A stretch of DNA of 64,000 bases from Alcaligenaceae bacterium SAGV5 (GCA_009360345.1 SPDP01000001.1:1550001-1614000); one strand, 5' to 3'; numbered from the stretch's first letter, positions 24,268-33,562 are shown. Translations and numbers: made by a program. Notes: generated from the sequence alone by a model not told the origin.

Positions 24268-25218
24268 ATGTCCGACACACCGCCGCGCATCGTCGTCCTG
24301 GGCAGTTTCATGCAGGCCTGCTGCTGGAGCGTGGAACGGCTGCCCAGGCAGAGCGAGACACTGCGGGCCACGACCTTCAGCACGGAAGCCGCGGGCAAGG
24401 GCCTGAGCGTGGCCGTTGGGTGCCATCGGCTGGGCGCCCGGGTCGATTTGCTGATGGCGATCGGCAACGACGCGCCGGCCGACCGGTTGCTGGCCTGGCT
24501 GCGCGACGAAGGGCTGGACGACAGGCTGGTCGGCCGGTTCGACCAGCCCTCGGGCCATGGCGCCGGTTTCGTCGACGCCAATGGCGACAACCAGATCGTC
24601 GTGCACCCCGGCGCCAACGAAGCACTGGGCGCCAGCCGGATCGCCGCGGCGGACGACGAGATCGCCGCGGCCGGCCTGCTCTACGCCCAGCTCGAAGTCC
24701 CGCTCGCCACGGTGCGCGCCGCGCTGGCTCGGGCACGCTCGCACGGCGTCCTGGCGGTCCTGAATCCCTCCCCCTGGCAAGCCCTGCCGGACGAGATCCT
24801 GGCATGCGCCGACATCCTGGTCGTCAACACCGGCGAAGCGGAAGCGCTGCTGGAGTGCGCGCTGCCCGGCGGCCGCGACGAGCGCCTGCAGAGGGTCGCC
24901 TCGGCCTTGCCCGCGCTGTGGCGCCGCTGGCCTGGCAACTGGCTGGTGGTCACCCTGGGAGACCAGGGCAGCGCCGCGTGGGGCCGCGACGGCGCCCATT
25001 GCGTGGCCGCGCCCTTCCCCACGCGCGCGGTCGGGACCATAGGCGCGGGCGATGCGTTCAGCGCGGGCCTGTGCTGGTCGCTGGCCGGCGGACGAAGCAT
25101 GGCGGACGCGCTGGAGACGGCCAACGCATGCGGCGCATGGTCGGTGGCACGCCCCGGCATCCTGGCCGCGCTGCCGGATCGCGCCGCGCTCGGGACCATG
25201 CTCAGGACCGCAGCTTGA
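24268..25218 (+). CDS. PfkB-family sugar kinase (ribokinase-like)
   Basis: 316 residues. The substrate side shows TEAAGKGLSVAVGCHRLGARV (PfkB signature 1 region, with GKG where ribokinase has GKGAN), then IGNDAPADRLLAWLRDEGL. The catalytic and anion-hole motif is GTIGAGDAFSAGLCWSLAGG near residue 255 (signature 2, catalytic Asp in GAGDA). VNTGEAEALL and LVVTLGDQGSAAW are the usual ATP-side strands. It phosphorylates a sugar or nucleoside in the cytoplasm; the substrate is unknown. AGGA precedes the ATG. Its 3' end overlaps the convergent GntR gene by 17 nt, an unusual tail-to-tail arrangement. Confidence 0.9.
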   Translation: MSDTPPRIVVLGSFMQACCWSVERLPRQSETLRATTFSTEAAGKGLSVAVGCHRLGARVDLLMAIGNDAPADRLLAWLRDEGLDDRLVGRFDQPSGHGAGFVDANGDNQIVVHPGANEALGASRIAAADDEIAAAGLLYAQLEVPLATVRAALARARSHGVLAVLNPSPWQALPDEILACADILVVNTGEAEALLECALPGGRDERLQRVASALPALWRRWPGNWLVVTLGDQGSAAWGRDGAHCVAAPFPTRAVGTIGAGDAFSAGLCWSLAGGRSMADALETANACGAWSVARPGILAALPDRAALGTMLRTAA

Positions 25219-25987
25219 GCCGGTAGATGTAGGCATCGCCGCGAAACGTGCCTTCCACGTATTCGACCAGCGTGTTCTGGGCCGAATGGGACCGCCGCTT
25301 CAGCAGCAGGCAGGGTCCGGGCTGGGAAAAGCCGAACACCTCGCCCTCTTCCGGCGAACTGAGCACGGCCTCGACCGACTGGTCGGCCCAGGCCAGCTCG
25401 ATGCCGCAATGTTCGCGCAGGTAGGCATAGGCCGACCCATCGCCGTCCCACGCCGCCAATGCCGGCGCCACGGCCAGGTCGTACCAGGCGACTTCGCGGG
25501 ACATGGGCGCCTCGTCCGCCAGGCGCACGCGTATCAGTTTCAGGAACTCGGCATTCGAAGGCCGTCCGAAAATGGACGCCGCCATGCGGTCCTGGACCAC
25601 GGCCCGCTCCAGGACCCGGGTCGAGGGCGCCAGCCCCAGTTCCCGCATTTCCTCGGTGAAACCCTTGAGCCGCTGCATGGCGGGCGATACGCGGGGGGCC
25701 GCCTTGACCACGGTGCCGCCACGCCCCTGGGAACTGGCCACCGCCTGGGCATCGCGCAAGGCGTCATAGCAGCGCTTGATGGTCGTGCGGCTGAGGTTCA
25801 GTGCCTGGGCCAGCACACGCTCGGACGGCAGCCCATGGCCGGGGCGCAGCTCACCGCCGTCGATCAGCGCCTGGATCTGGCGCTGCAACTGGAGGTAGTA
25901 CGGCGTGGTGACGGTGTCGTGCAGGCGCAGCCGCGAAAGCAGCAACTCCAATACCGGATCGGCCGGGGCGGGAGCTTGCAGGGGCAT
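25202..25987 (-). CDS. GntR-family regulator with UTRA effector domain
   Basis: 261 residues. The winged helix has TTPYYLQLQRQIQALIDGGE and GLPSERVLAQALNLSRTTIK (residues 30-75); the UTRA ligand domain follows with MQRLKGFTEEMRELGLAPST and ends AYIYRLKLRS. UTRA members respond to phosphorylated sugars, amino acids or phosphonates. Convergent overlap with the PfkB kinase, and a divergent PhnD-like binding protein 133 bp away, suggest control of one or both. The ATG at 25987 begins the family homology; an upstream extension to 26095 is AT-rich and unlikely to be coding. Confidence 0.88.
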   Translation of the reverse strand: MPLQAPAPADPVLELLLSRLRLHDTVTTPYYLQLQRQIQALIDGGELRPGHGLPSERVLAQALNLSRTTIKRCYDALRDAQAVASSQGRGGTVVKAAPRVSPAMQRLKGFTEEMRELGLAPSTRVLERAVVQDRMAASIFGRPSNAEFLKLIRVRLADEAPMSREVAWYDLAVAPALAAWDGDGSAYAYLREHCGIELAWADQSVEAVLSSPEEGEVFGFSQPGPCLLLKRRSHSAQNTLVEYVEGTFRGDAYIYRLKLRS

Positions 25988-26120
25988 GGGCAGAAAGAGG
26001 GCTCCGAAGGGAATATTGTGACGCGCCTTGCAATGGACACAAAAAAAGAATCCAATTACAGGAAAAGAAGATACCAAAAATAAATCCATAAGCACAGACC
26101 CGATTCATCAGGACGTACCC

Positions 26121-27167
26121 ATGCCTGTCTTTCGCCGTCCGCCGCGGCCGCCTCTCCGGTCCGTGGTGCCCGCCCTTCTGCGCCTGATGGCGCTGGGGCT
26201 GGTGGCGGCCGCCTCCGCCGTCCACGGCCAGCCACTCAGTCTGGGCGTGCTGCCGGTCGAAGGCCCGCTGGAAACCCGCAACGATTGGGTGCCGCTCGTC
26301 ACGGACCTGTCCCGGGCGCTCGGCCAGCCGGCCCGGCTGCTCACCCCGACGTCCTACGACGCCATGGCCTCGGCCTTGCAGCAGGGCGACATCGACCTGA
26401 CGATGCTGTCGGGCCAGCTGGCCATCGACGCCGTCACCCGCTATGGCATGACGGTGGTCGCCCGCGGCCTGCCGGCCGACGCCGACCGCCACCGCACCTT
26501 GCTCATCGTCCGGCGTGGCGCCACGCCCGCCACGCTGGACCAGATGCTGGCGCTGCCGGCCAAATGGCGCCTGGCGCGGGGCGAGGTCCGGTCCTTCTCG
26601 GGATATCTGGTGCCTCAGCTCCAGTTGTTCCTGCCTCGCGGACTGCGCATGGAAGCCTTCTTCGCGACCGAAGTCCAGGGCAGCCACCAGACCAACGCAC
26701 TGGCGGTCGCCAACGGCGAGGCCGACGTGGGCCTGACCACCGGTTCCGACCTGGCGCGCTTCAAGGAACGCTTTCCGATGGAGTACGCGCGCCTGGCCGT
26801 ACTGTGGCGGTCGGATCCGTTGCCCGCCCCGCTGGTCGTGGCCCGGCGCGCGCTGCCGGAAGCCGTGCGGGCGCGCCTGGCCGCCCACCTGGCCGCCCTG
26901 GGCCAGACGCGTCCGGGCCAGGAACAACTGGCCCGGCACGACCTGGCGGGATTCGAAGCGGCGGGCGACGCCGCACTGCTGGACAACGCCTCTCTCGTAT
27001 ACCGCTTCGACCGGCAAAGCGCGCTGCAAGGCAGTTGGACCGACGAATCGGCGCGACGGGCGCGGCTGGCGCGCATCGAGCAGGAATACGCATCCCTGCG
27101 CGCGACGCTGGATGCCCCGCCACGGCGCCGGGCCTACGCCATGCCCACGTCCTCCCCCCCGCGGTGA
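26121..27167 (+). CDS. PhnD-like periplasmic substrate-binding protein
   Basis: 348 residues with a signal peptide (arginine-rich start, then VVPALLRLMALGLVAAASAV, cut near HGQPL). The mature part starts LSLGVLPVEGP and shows TPTSYDAMASALQQGDIDLT, then HQTNALAVANGEADVGLTTG, the order of phosphate/phosphite/phosphonate-binding PhnD proteins. No ABC permease or ATPase is adjacent, so it may act with distant partners or as a sensor input. AGGACGTACCC precedes the ATG at 26121. The GntR/UTRA gene lies divergently upstream. The last 50 residues are charged and arginine-rich, longer than usual. Confidence 0.75.
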   Translation: MPVFRRPPRPPLRSVVPALLRLMALGLVAAASAVHGQPLSLGVLPVEGPLETRNDWVPLVTDLSRALGQPARLLTPTSYDAMASALQQGDIDLTMLSGQLAIDAVTRYGMTVVARGLPADADRHRTLLIVRRGATPATLDQMLALPAKWRLARGEVRSFSGYLVPQLQLFLPRGLRMEAFFATEVQGSHQTNALAVANGEADVGLTTGSDLARFKERFPMEYARLAVLWRSDPLPAPLVVARRALPEAVRARLAAHLAALGQTRPGQEQLARHDLAGFEAAGDAALLDNASLVYRFDRQSALQGSWTDESARRARLARIEQEYASLRATLDAPPRRRAYAMPTSSPPR

Positions 27168-27240
27168 GCGGCGGCCGGCGCAACCTCCGGGCGCCGATTC
27201 CTATATAGTCTGTCGGCTTGGAAAACCGATCAGGACGCCG

Positions 27241-28671
27241 ATGGACGAACGAGCGGCCAGGGAGGTGGTTCTGGCTCATGCCATAGAAACCACCGACGAC
27301 GAACACCAGTTGCTGCGCGCCGAGGAACGCCGCGAGGCCAGCCTGAGCGCCCGCAACCTGTGCGGACTGCAAGGCGGCCGCGACGCCGGGCGGGACCCTG
27401 CCGGCAGTTTCCTCCAGATCCGCGCGGCCCTGCTGCTCGATGGACTGGAACGGCGCGTGCCGGCGCTCAAGGCCATGCGCCATCCCCCACGCCTGATCGG
27501 CCCGGCCGGCTGGCTCGTCCCCGTGGCCGGCTTCCTGGCCGGGGCGCTGACCGAACGCATCGCCAACCCGCACCGCATGGACCTGCTGTCGCCGCCGCTG
27601 CTGGGCGTGCTGGGCTGGAATCTGCTGATGTACGCGATCCTGGTCGTGTCCGCCGCGGTGCCGCCGCTGCGGCGGCGGGGAGCCGCGCTATTCGCGCGGC
27701 CGTGGCTTCCCGACGGCTGGCGCTGGCCCCGGCGCCGGGCGCCCTCCGCGCTGGCCGCCGCCGGCGCGCGCTTCGCGATCGACTGGCAGCGCCTCGCCGC
27801 GCCGCTCCACCTCGCGCGCGGCAAACGCATCCTGCATCTTTCAGCCGCGCTGTTCGGCGCCGGCGTCGCCTTGTCCCTGTATGCGCGCGGCCTGACCGTC
27901 GAGTATCGCGTCGGCTGGGAAAGCACCTTCCTCGATGCCGGGCAGGTACATGCGATCCTGAGCGTACTGTTCGCACCGGCGGTCTGGCTGTTCCAATTGC
28001 CGGGCTTCACGCCGGCGGAAGTCGCCGCGCTCCGGTTCGACGCCGCCGGCTCCGTTGCCGGCGGCGCCCGCTGGGTCCACCTGTACGCGGCGCTGCTGGC
28101 CATCGTGATCGTGATCCCGCGCCTGCTGCTGGCGGCGGTGTCGCGCTGGAAGGAAACGCACCTGCGCGCGGACTTCCCCCTGGACCTCGGCCTGCCCTAC
28201 TACCGCAAGCTGCTGGGTTCGCTCAGCCCCGTACCGCTGCGACTGCGCGTCGTCCCCTACAGCTTCGCCATCGACGAGACGCGCGGCCAGGCCCTGCAGG
28301 CGGTGGCGCGCTCCATGCTGGGCGATACCGCCCAGGCCGTGGTGCAGCCGGCCTGGGACTATGGCGCCGACCCGGAGGACATGCCCTCGCCGGACGCCGC
28401 AGGCGAGCCGGCCACCGTCACCGCCGCGCTGGTGAACCTGTCCGCCACGCCTGAAGCCGAGAACCACGGCACCTTTCTCGATCATCTGGCGCGCGCCCTG
28501 CCCGGCAAGGTCGTGCTGGCCGTCGACCAGTCAGCCTACGCGGCACGCCTGGACGGCCAGGCCGGCGCCGGCCGCCGCCTGGAAGAACGCAGGCGCCTGT
28601 GGCAGGATTTCGGCTCGCTGCACAAGGTACCGGTCACTTTCATCGATCTGCGCCACCCTCCCGATGCCTGA
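27241..28671 (+). CDS. DUF2868 family membrane protein
   Basis: 476 residues. After a charged N-terminus (AREVVLAHAIETTDDEHQLL) there are several membrane segments: around 88-105, 122-140 (LGWNLLMYAILVVSAAVPPL), 195-215, 240-258 and 280-298 (LYAALLAIVIVIPRLLLAAV). A C-terminal cytosolic domain of about 170 residues follows, resembling a GTPase-associated or degenerate GTP-binding fold (VVLAVDQSAY). The DUF2868 assignment rests on layout and its fixed partner: the DUF3482 GTPase begins 8 nt before this gene ends. The role is unknown; membrane stress response or transport regulation is possible. Confidence 0.85.
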   Translation: MDERAAREVVLAHAIETTDDEHQLLRAEERREASLSARNLCGLQGGRDAGRDPAGSFLQIRAALLLDGLERRVPALKAMRHPPRLIGPAGWLVPVAGFLAGALTERIANPHRMDLLSPPLLGVLGWNLLMYAILVVSAAVPPLRRRGAALFARPWLPDGWRWPRRRAPSALAAAGARFAIDWQRLAAPLHLARGKRILHLSAALFGAGVALSLYARGLTVEYRVGWESTFLDAGQVHAILSVLFAPAVWLFQLPGFTPAEVAALRFDAAGSVAGGARWVHLYAALLAIVIVIPRLLLAAVSRWKETHLRADFPLDLGLPYYRKLLGSLSPVPLRLRVVPYSFAIDETRGQALQAVARSMLGDTAQAVVQPAWDYGADPEDMPSPDAAGEPATVTAALVNLSATPEAENHGTFLDHLARALPGKVVLAVDQSAYAARLDGQAGAGRRLEERRRLWQDFGSLHKVPVTFIDLRHPPDA

Positions 28672-30127
28672 CAAACCCGCCCGCATACAACTCTGCCTGG
28701 TCTCGCACACCAACGCCGGCAAGACGACGCTGGCCCGCACCCTGCTGGGCGCGGACGTGGGTGAAGTCCGTGACGCGGCCCACGTCACGCAGACCGCCGA
28801 TGCCTACCGCCTGTTCGCTACCGACGATGGCGACGAACTGTATCTGTGGGATACCCCGGGCTTCGGCGACTCCGCGCGGCTGGCCAGGCGGCTGGAGATG
28901 GCGGGCAACCCGGTCGGCTGGTTCCTGACCGAGGTCTGGGACCGGGTCGGCGACCGCGCATTCTGGCTCAGCCAGCGCGCGCTGCGGGCCGCGCGCGACA
29001 ACGCGGACGTGGTGCTGTATCTCGTCAATGCCTCCGAGGATCCTCAGGACGCGGGCTATGTCCCGCCCGAGATGCAGATACTCCAGTGGCTGGGCAAACC
29101 CGTGGTGGTGCTGCTCAATCAGATGGGACCACCCCGCCCCGCCCCCCGCGAGCAGGAAGACGTCTCGCGCTGGACGGAGCATCTGCGGCCCTACGGCGTG
29201 GTGCGCCAGGTCGTGCCGCTGGATGCCTTCGCCCGCAGCTGGGTGCACGAACGCGTGCTGTTCGACGCCATCCGCGCCTGCCTGCCGGCGGCCGCCCAGC
29301 CCGGCTGCGCCCGGCTGGCCGCCGCCTGGGACAAGCGCAACCTCGACCGCTTCCACCAGTCCATGGGCCTGATCGCGGGGCAGATCGTCGAGGCCGCGCG
29401 CGACGCCGAAGCCGTGGGCGATGCCTCGGCGATCCGGTCGGCGCTGGGCACCCTAGGCCTGGCCCGTTCCGCGTCGGACGGCACCCGGGACCAGGCCATG
29501 GCCGCCATCACCACGCGCCTGTCGCGCGCCGGCGCCCGGACCACCGCCCGGCTGCTGGCGCTGCATGGACTCCAGGGCAACGCGGCGGCCCCGCTGAACC
29601 AGCGGCTGCGCGAGAACTTCGCCTTCAGCGCGCCGGTGGACGTGAAACAGGCGGGACTGCTGGGCGCCATCGCCTCGGGTGCCGCCACCGGGGCGTCGGC
29701 CGATCTCCTGGCCGGTGGCCTGACCCTGGGCGGCGGAATGCTGGTGGGCGCCGTCGTCGGCGCGGCCACGTTCGCCGGCGCGGCATGGGGCATCAACAAG
29801 GCCAAGGGCACCGAACACGCCACGGCCCGTCTGACGGACGAATTCCTGCACGCGCTGGTGGTGGCGGACCTGCTGCGCTATCTCGCCATCATCCACTTCG
29901 GCCGTGGGCGGGGCGATTACGTCGAAGGCGAGGCGCCGGCATTCTGGCGCGACGAGGTCATGGAAGTCGCCCAGGCCCGGGACGCCGCGCTGCAGCGCGT
30001 CTGGGCCCGCGCGCGCCAGGACGCCGAGCCGCAGCCCGCCATCGCGGAACTGGCGAACGTGCTCGAGGACGCCTGCCAGCAGATCCTGCGCAAGCTCTAC
30101 CCCGGGGCGCCCGCCCCCGGGCGCTGA
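28664..30127 (+). CDS. DUF3482 family GTPase
   Basis: 487 residues. The N-terminal GTPase domain shows the P-loop region LVSHTNAGKTTLARTLLGAD (first Gly of GxxxxGKT is Ser), switch II WDTPGFGDSARLARRL, and a G4 position reading NQMG instead of NKxD, so nucleotide specificity may be relaxed. The C-terminal half is helical with a Gly-rich hydrophobic stretch (GAIASGAATGASADLLAGGL and the next 40 residues) that could insert into membrane. It overlaps the DUF2868 gene by 8 nt, so the two are translationally coupled and probably form one membrane complex. Confidence 0.88.
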   Translation: MPDKPARIQLCLVSHTNAGKTTLARTLLGADVGEVRDAAHVTQTADAYRLFATDDGDELYLWDTPGFGDSARLARRLEMAGNPVGWFLTEVWDRVGDRAFWLSQRALRAARDNADVVLYLVNASEDPQDAGYVPPEMQILQWLGKPVVVLLNQMGPPRPAPREQEDVSRWTEHLRPYGVVRQVVPLDAFARSWVHERVLFDAIRACLPAAAQPGCARLAAAWDKRNLDRFHQSMGLIAGQIVEAARDAEAVGDASAIRSALGTLGLARSASDGTRDQAMAAITTRLSRAGARTTARLLALHGLQGNAAAPLNQRLRENFAFSAPVDVKQAGLLGAIASGAATGASADLLAGGLTLGGGMLVGAVVGAATFAGAAWGINKAKGTEHATARLTDEFLHALVVADLLRYLAIIHFGRGRGDYVEGEAPAFWRDEVMEVAQARDAALQRVWARARQDAEPQPAIAELANVLEDACQQILRKLYPGAPAPGR

Positions 30128-30141
30128 CGCCGCCCGCCGCG

Positions 30142-30417
30142 TCAGATCACGATCAGCCTCAGGTTGCTCTTGCCCTCGCGCAGCGTCCTGGCCGCCTGGT
30201 AGGCCGGCGAGGCGTACCAGGCCAGGGCCGCTTCCCTGTCCGGGAACTCGATCAGCAACACGTTGTGGGCCGGTCCGCCTTCGAGGACGAAGGGCTCGGC
30301 GCCCCGGGCCAGATAGCGTCCGCCATGCGCGGCCACCGCCTCGGCCACCATGCGGCCGTACTCGCCCATTTCCGAGGGTTTCAGAACCTTTACCTCGCCG
30401 ATGACGTAGGCCGCCAT
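30142..30417 (-). CDS. DUF1330 family protein
   Basis: 91 residues of the dimeric alpha/beta-barrel type: MAAYVIGEVKVLKPSEMGEY at the start, GGRYLARGAEPFVLEG in the middle and a conserved LIEFPDREAALAWYASPAYQ near the end. These are the standard DUF1330 signatures. The molecular function is unknown. It is downstream of the 2-oxoglutarate oxygenase gene on the same strand (53 nt gap), probably part of the Bug-oxygenase-DUF1330 unit, and convergent with the GTPase gene. Confidence 0.9.
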   Translation of the reverse strand: MAAYVIGEVKVLKPSEMGEYGRMVAEAVAAHGGRYLARGAEPFVLEGGPAHNVLLIEFPDREAALAWYASPAYQAARTLREGKSNLRLIVI

Positions 30418-30470
30418 GTCCCGCTCTCCAAGAATTCACATCGATGATCGGCCGCGGCCCGCGCGACCCG

Positions 30471-31481
30471 CTAGGCCGCGCTCTTCTGCGGCATGATGCG
30501 CGCGACGTTGCGCGCCTTCAATTCGCCGTAGACGAAAGGCCTGTCGCGCGGAAACGAGGTCGGCAAGTCCTCGGGCGCCACGTTGGCCGGATCGGGGTTG
30601 CGGATGAGCGGCTGGATCCACGCATCGAAACTGGGATACATGAAGAACGGGATGGAATAGCGCTCGTTGCCGGAGCGGTTGATCACCCGGTGCACCGCCG
30701 ACGTGAACACGCCGTCGGTCCAGACCTTCAGCACCTCTCCCACGTTGACCACCAGCGTGCCTTCGACCGGCGGCACGGCCACCCATTCGCCATCCCGGTT
30801 GCGCACCTCCAGCCCGCCATTCGCATCCTGCGCCAGGATGGTGAAGGCATTGGTATCGGTATGCCCGCGCGCGCCCAGGTGCTCGCCCGATTCGTCGGGA
30901 CGCTGCGGCGGATAGTGCAGCAGGCGCAGCGAGTTCATGTCCTTGGCGAAGCTCGCCTTCAGCGCGCCGGCCGCCAGCCCCAGGCTCAGCTCGAACAGCT
31001 CCAGCAGCCGGTAGCCCAGGCCGTTGACCTTGTCGTAGTACGCCATCATCCGCGGCTTCAGATCCGGCATGGCCGAAGGCCAGGGAATGCGGCCGTGCAA
31101 GGGCTTGCCGGCCAGCAGGTCGGGATCGTCGTCGGCCAGCGGGCGGCGGATCTGGAAAGCCTCCTGGAGGTTCTCCCTGATGTTGGCGTCGTTGCCCTTG
31201 CTCATGCCATGCAGATAGCCTTGCGCATGATCGTTGAGCTTGAGCGAGACCTCCATCTTGGCTTCCATGGGCAGGCCGTGGAAATCCACGGCGGTCTGGA
31301 AGACGTCGCGGATGTCCTGGTCGGACAGGCCGTGATTCCTGACATAGAAGAAACCCACGGTTCCCGCGGCGGCGGCAATGGCGTCGGCCACTTCGGCGCG
31401 ACCGGCGTCATCGCGCCAGGCGGGCCCCAGGTCGACGATGGGCACTTCCGAAAAAACCAGTTTTCTTGCGGTGGGCAGCAT
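30471..31481 (-). CDS. 2-oxoglutarate/Fe(II)-dependent oxygenase, isopenicillin N synthase-like
   Basis: 336 residues. The N-terminal DIOX_N part reads VPIVDLGPAW and TVGFFYVRNHGLSDQDIRDV. The core shows the iron ligands HTDTNAFTILAQD (His and Asp) and SAVHRVINRSGNERYSIPFF (second His, and the Arg-x-Ser 2-oxoglutarate contact). Bacterial members oxidise small acids or alkaloids; the substrate is unknown. It lies 26 nt downstream of a Bug receptor gene in the same direction, suggesting that the receptor's ligand is its substrate. A divergent LysR gene at 32625 is the likely regulator. Confidence 0.9.
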   Translation of the reverse strand: MLPTARKLVFSEVPIVDLGPAWRDDAGRAEVADAIAAAAGTVGFFYVRNHGLSDQDIRDVFQTAVDFHGLPMEAKMEVSLKLNDHAQGYLHGMSKGNDANIRENLQEAFQIRRPLADDDPDLLAGKPLHGRIPWPSAMPDLKPRMMAYYDKVNGLGYRLLELFELSLGLAAGALKASFAKDMNSLRLLHYPPQRPDESGEHLGARGHTDTNAFTILAQDANGGLEVRNRDGEWVAVPPVEGTLVVNVGEVLKVWTDGVFTSAVHRVINRSGNERYSIPFFMYPSFDAWIQPLIRNPDPANVAPEDLPTSFPRDRPFVYGELKARNVARIMPQKSAA

Positions 31482-31507
31482 GTGCGGTCCTTGTTGATGA
31501 ATCCCGG

Positions 31508-32488
31508 TCAGGCCTCGGGCCGGATGTTTTCCCGGCGCGCCAGTTCGTTCCACTTCACGAACTCGCTGCGGTTCCAGGCCGCGAAGTCCGCGTGGCCGCG
31601 CACCGTCACCTCGAAACCCGCGGTTTGCAGCCGCTGGATGTTCTCGGGCTGTTTGCCGCCCTTGACGATGGCGGCGGCCAGCTTGTCGATGCTGGCCTGG
31701 GGCGTGCCCACCGGCGCATAGGCGCCCAGCCATCCCGTCGCGACGAAGTCCTCCATGCCCAGTTCCACCAGGGTCGGCACGTCGGGCAGCGCCTGCGCGC
31801 GCCGGGCCCCGGTCACCGCGATCGCGCGCAGCGAACCGGAGCGGACCAGCGCCGCCACCGACGGCAGGTTGGCGAAGGACACCTGGATATCGCCATTCTT
31901 CAGTCCGGTGATGATCTCGCCGCTGGAGCGATAGGGGATATGGACGAAATGCGTGCCCGCCCGCTGGTTGAACAGGACCGAGGTGAAATGGGCCAGCGTC
32001 CCGACGCCGTTGGAGCCGTAGTTGAGCTTGCCCACGCGCGTCTTGCCGTAGGCGACGAGTTCCGGCAGCGTGCGGGCCTCGACGTCGCGCCCCACCACCA
32101 GCACGTTCATCAGCTCGGCCAGTTGCGCCACCGGAACGAAGTTCTCCTGCGGGTCGATGGGCAGGCTGGGGTTCAGGATGGTCGGCAGGATCAGGCCGCC
32201 CAGGCCGCCGGACAACAGCAGATGCCCATCGTGCGGCTGCTGGAGGATGTACTGCTGGGCCACCGTTCCGGTGCCGCCCCCCTTGTTCTCGACGATCACG
32301 GGCTTGGCGGGAAACTCCTTGGCCAGGATATCCGCCAGCACGCGCCCCAGGAGGTCGGTGATGCCCCCGGGCGGATAAGGCACGACCACCTTCATCAGGC
32401 GGTTCGGAAATTCCTCCTGCGCCCATGCCCTGCCCGCGGCCCCCAGGCCCGCAGCCATCCCCAGACGCAGTACATCGCGACGATTCAT
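31508..32488 (-). CDS. Bug-family periplasmic solute receptor with twin-arginine-like signal
   Basis: 326 residues. The start MNRRDVLRLGMAAGLGAAGR carries adjacent arginines followed by a hydrophobic run and an AWAQEEF cut, so export by the Tat route is likely, unlike the other four Bug proteins here. Family blocks are VVVPYPPGGITDLLGRVLAD, VENKGGGTGTVAQQYILQQP, HIPYRSSGEIITGLKNGDIQ and ALPDVPTLVELGMEDFVATG. It is first gene of a unit with the 2-oxoglutarate oxygenase and DUF1330, divergent from LysR across 136 bp. Confidence 0.92.
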   Translation of the reverse strand: MNRRDVLRLGMAAGLGAAGRAWAQEEFPNRLMKVVVPYPPGGITDLLGRVLADILAKEFPAKPVIVENKGGGTGTVAQQYILQQPHDGHLLLSGGLGGLILPTILNPSLPIDPQENFVPVAQLAELMNVLVVGRDVEARTLPELVAYGKTRVGKLNYGSNGVGTLAHFTSVLFNQRAGTHFVHIPYRSSGEIITGLKNGDIQVSFANLPSVAALVRSGSLRAIAVTGARRAQALPDVPTLVELGMEDFVATGWLGAYAPVGTPQASIDKLAAAIVKGGKQPENIQRLQTAGFEVTVRGHADFAAWNRSEFVKWNELARRENIRPEA

Positions 32489-32624
32489 CGACTCACTCCC
32501 ATGCAAGCAGTCTTCCTGCACAATGCCGGTGCCGCAACCAAGACACGCGGGACCTAAGGTATCGGAGACGCCAGCCTGCCCACAAGCGACGTCTCATCAT
32601 GAATTCATTAGCAGGATTAATGAC

Positions 32625-33515
32625 ATGCGTCGCAAGATTCCCTCGCCCGTCATGCTCCAGGCGTTCGAACTCTCCGCCCGCACGCTCAGCTTCACGCAGG
32701 CGGCCGATTCGCTGAACCTGACGCAGAGCGCCATCAGCCACCAGATCCAGGCACTGGAGGATTTCCTCGGCGTCCGGCTGTTCGAGCGCGTCCGCAAGCG
32801 CCTGCAGCTCACGTCGGCCGGCGAGATCCTGCTGTTGCGGCTGACGCCGGCGCTCGACGCGCTGGAGTCGGCCATCATCGAAACCGTGTCGACCGAACCC
32901 GCCTCCAGCGTGCTGCGGCTGGGCGTGGTGCCCGCCGTCGCCACGCAATGGCTGATCCCGCGCCTGCCCGACTTCCAGCGCGAGCATCCGCGCATCGCGC
33001 TCACCCTGGTCACGCGGCTGCCGTTCAACTTCCAGAACAACAGCCTGGACGCCGCCATCAACCTGGGCAACACCCGCTGGCCCGGCGCCCGCTCGGACTG
33101 GCTGATGGACGAACACATGATCGTGGTCTGCGCGCCGGAGATGGCGGCCACCGCCCTGCGCACGCCGGCCGACCTGCCCCGCGTGCCCATGCTGCAGATG
33201 ACGTTCCGGCCGCACGCCTGGCACGACTGGCTGGCCGCCGCGGGCCTGTCCGTCGACCGCACGACCACGGGGATGAAGTTCGAATCGTTTTCGCTGGTGC
33301 TGCGGGCCGCCATGGCCGGCCTGGGCGCCGCCGTGGTGCCGCGCCTGCTGGTGGAAAAGGAACTGGAGGATGGCCGCCTGGCCTCGCCCTTCGGGCCGGT
33401 GGCGCGATCGCCGACTTCGTACTACCTGGTCTATCCGCCCGCCAACGTCACCCTGCCGGCCTTGCAGGCGTTTCGCGGCTGGCTCATGCGGCAGACGGGC
33501 GCGTCCGAAGACTAG
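32625..33515 (+). CDS. LysR-family regulator (GcvA-like)
   Basis: 296 residues. The DNA-binding part reads MLQAFELSARTLSFTQAADS and LNLTQSAISHQIQALEDFLG, then LFERVRKRLQLTSAG. The effector part has NNSLDAAINLGNTRWPG and AAMAGLGAAVVPRLLVEKEL, as in GcvA/AmpR-type members. The ATG at 32625 matches the family start (MRRKIPSPVMLQAFE); the frame upstream has no homology. It is divergent from the Bug/2-oxoglutarate-oxygenase unit and probably controls it. Confidence 0.9.
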   Translation: MRRKIPSPVMLQAFELSARTLSFTQAADSLNLTQSAISHQIQALEDFLGVRLFERVRKRLQLTSAGEILLLRLTPALDALESAIIETVSTEPASSVLRLGVVPAVATQWLIPRLPDFQREHPRIALTLVTRLPFNFQNNSLDAAINLGNTRWPGARSDWLMDEHMIVVCAPEMAATALRTPADLPRVPMLQMTFRPHAWHDWLAAAGLSVDRTTTGMKFESFSLVLRAAMAGLGAAVVPRLLVEKELEDGRLASPFGPVARSPTSYYLVYPPANVTLPALQAFRGWLMRQTGASED

Positions 33516-33562
33516 CGCCGGTCACGCCCAATCCCCCCGGCCCCAGGGCCGCAGCCGGCCCG

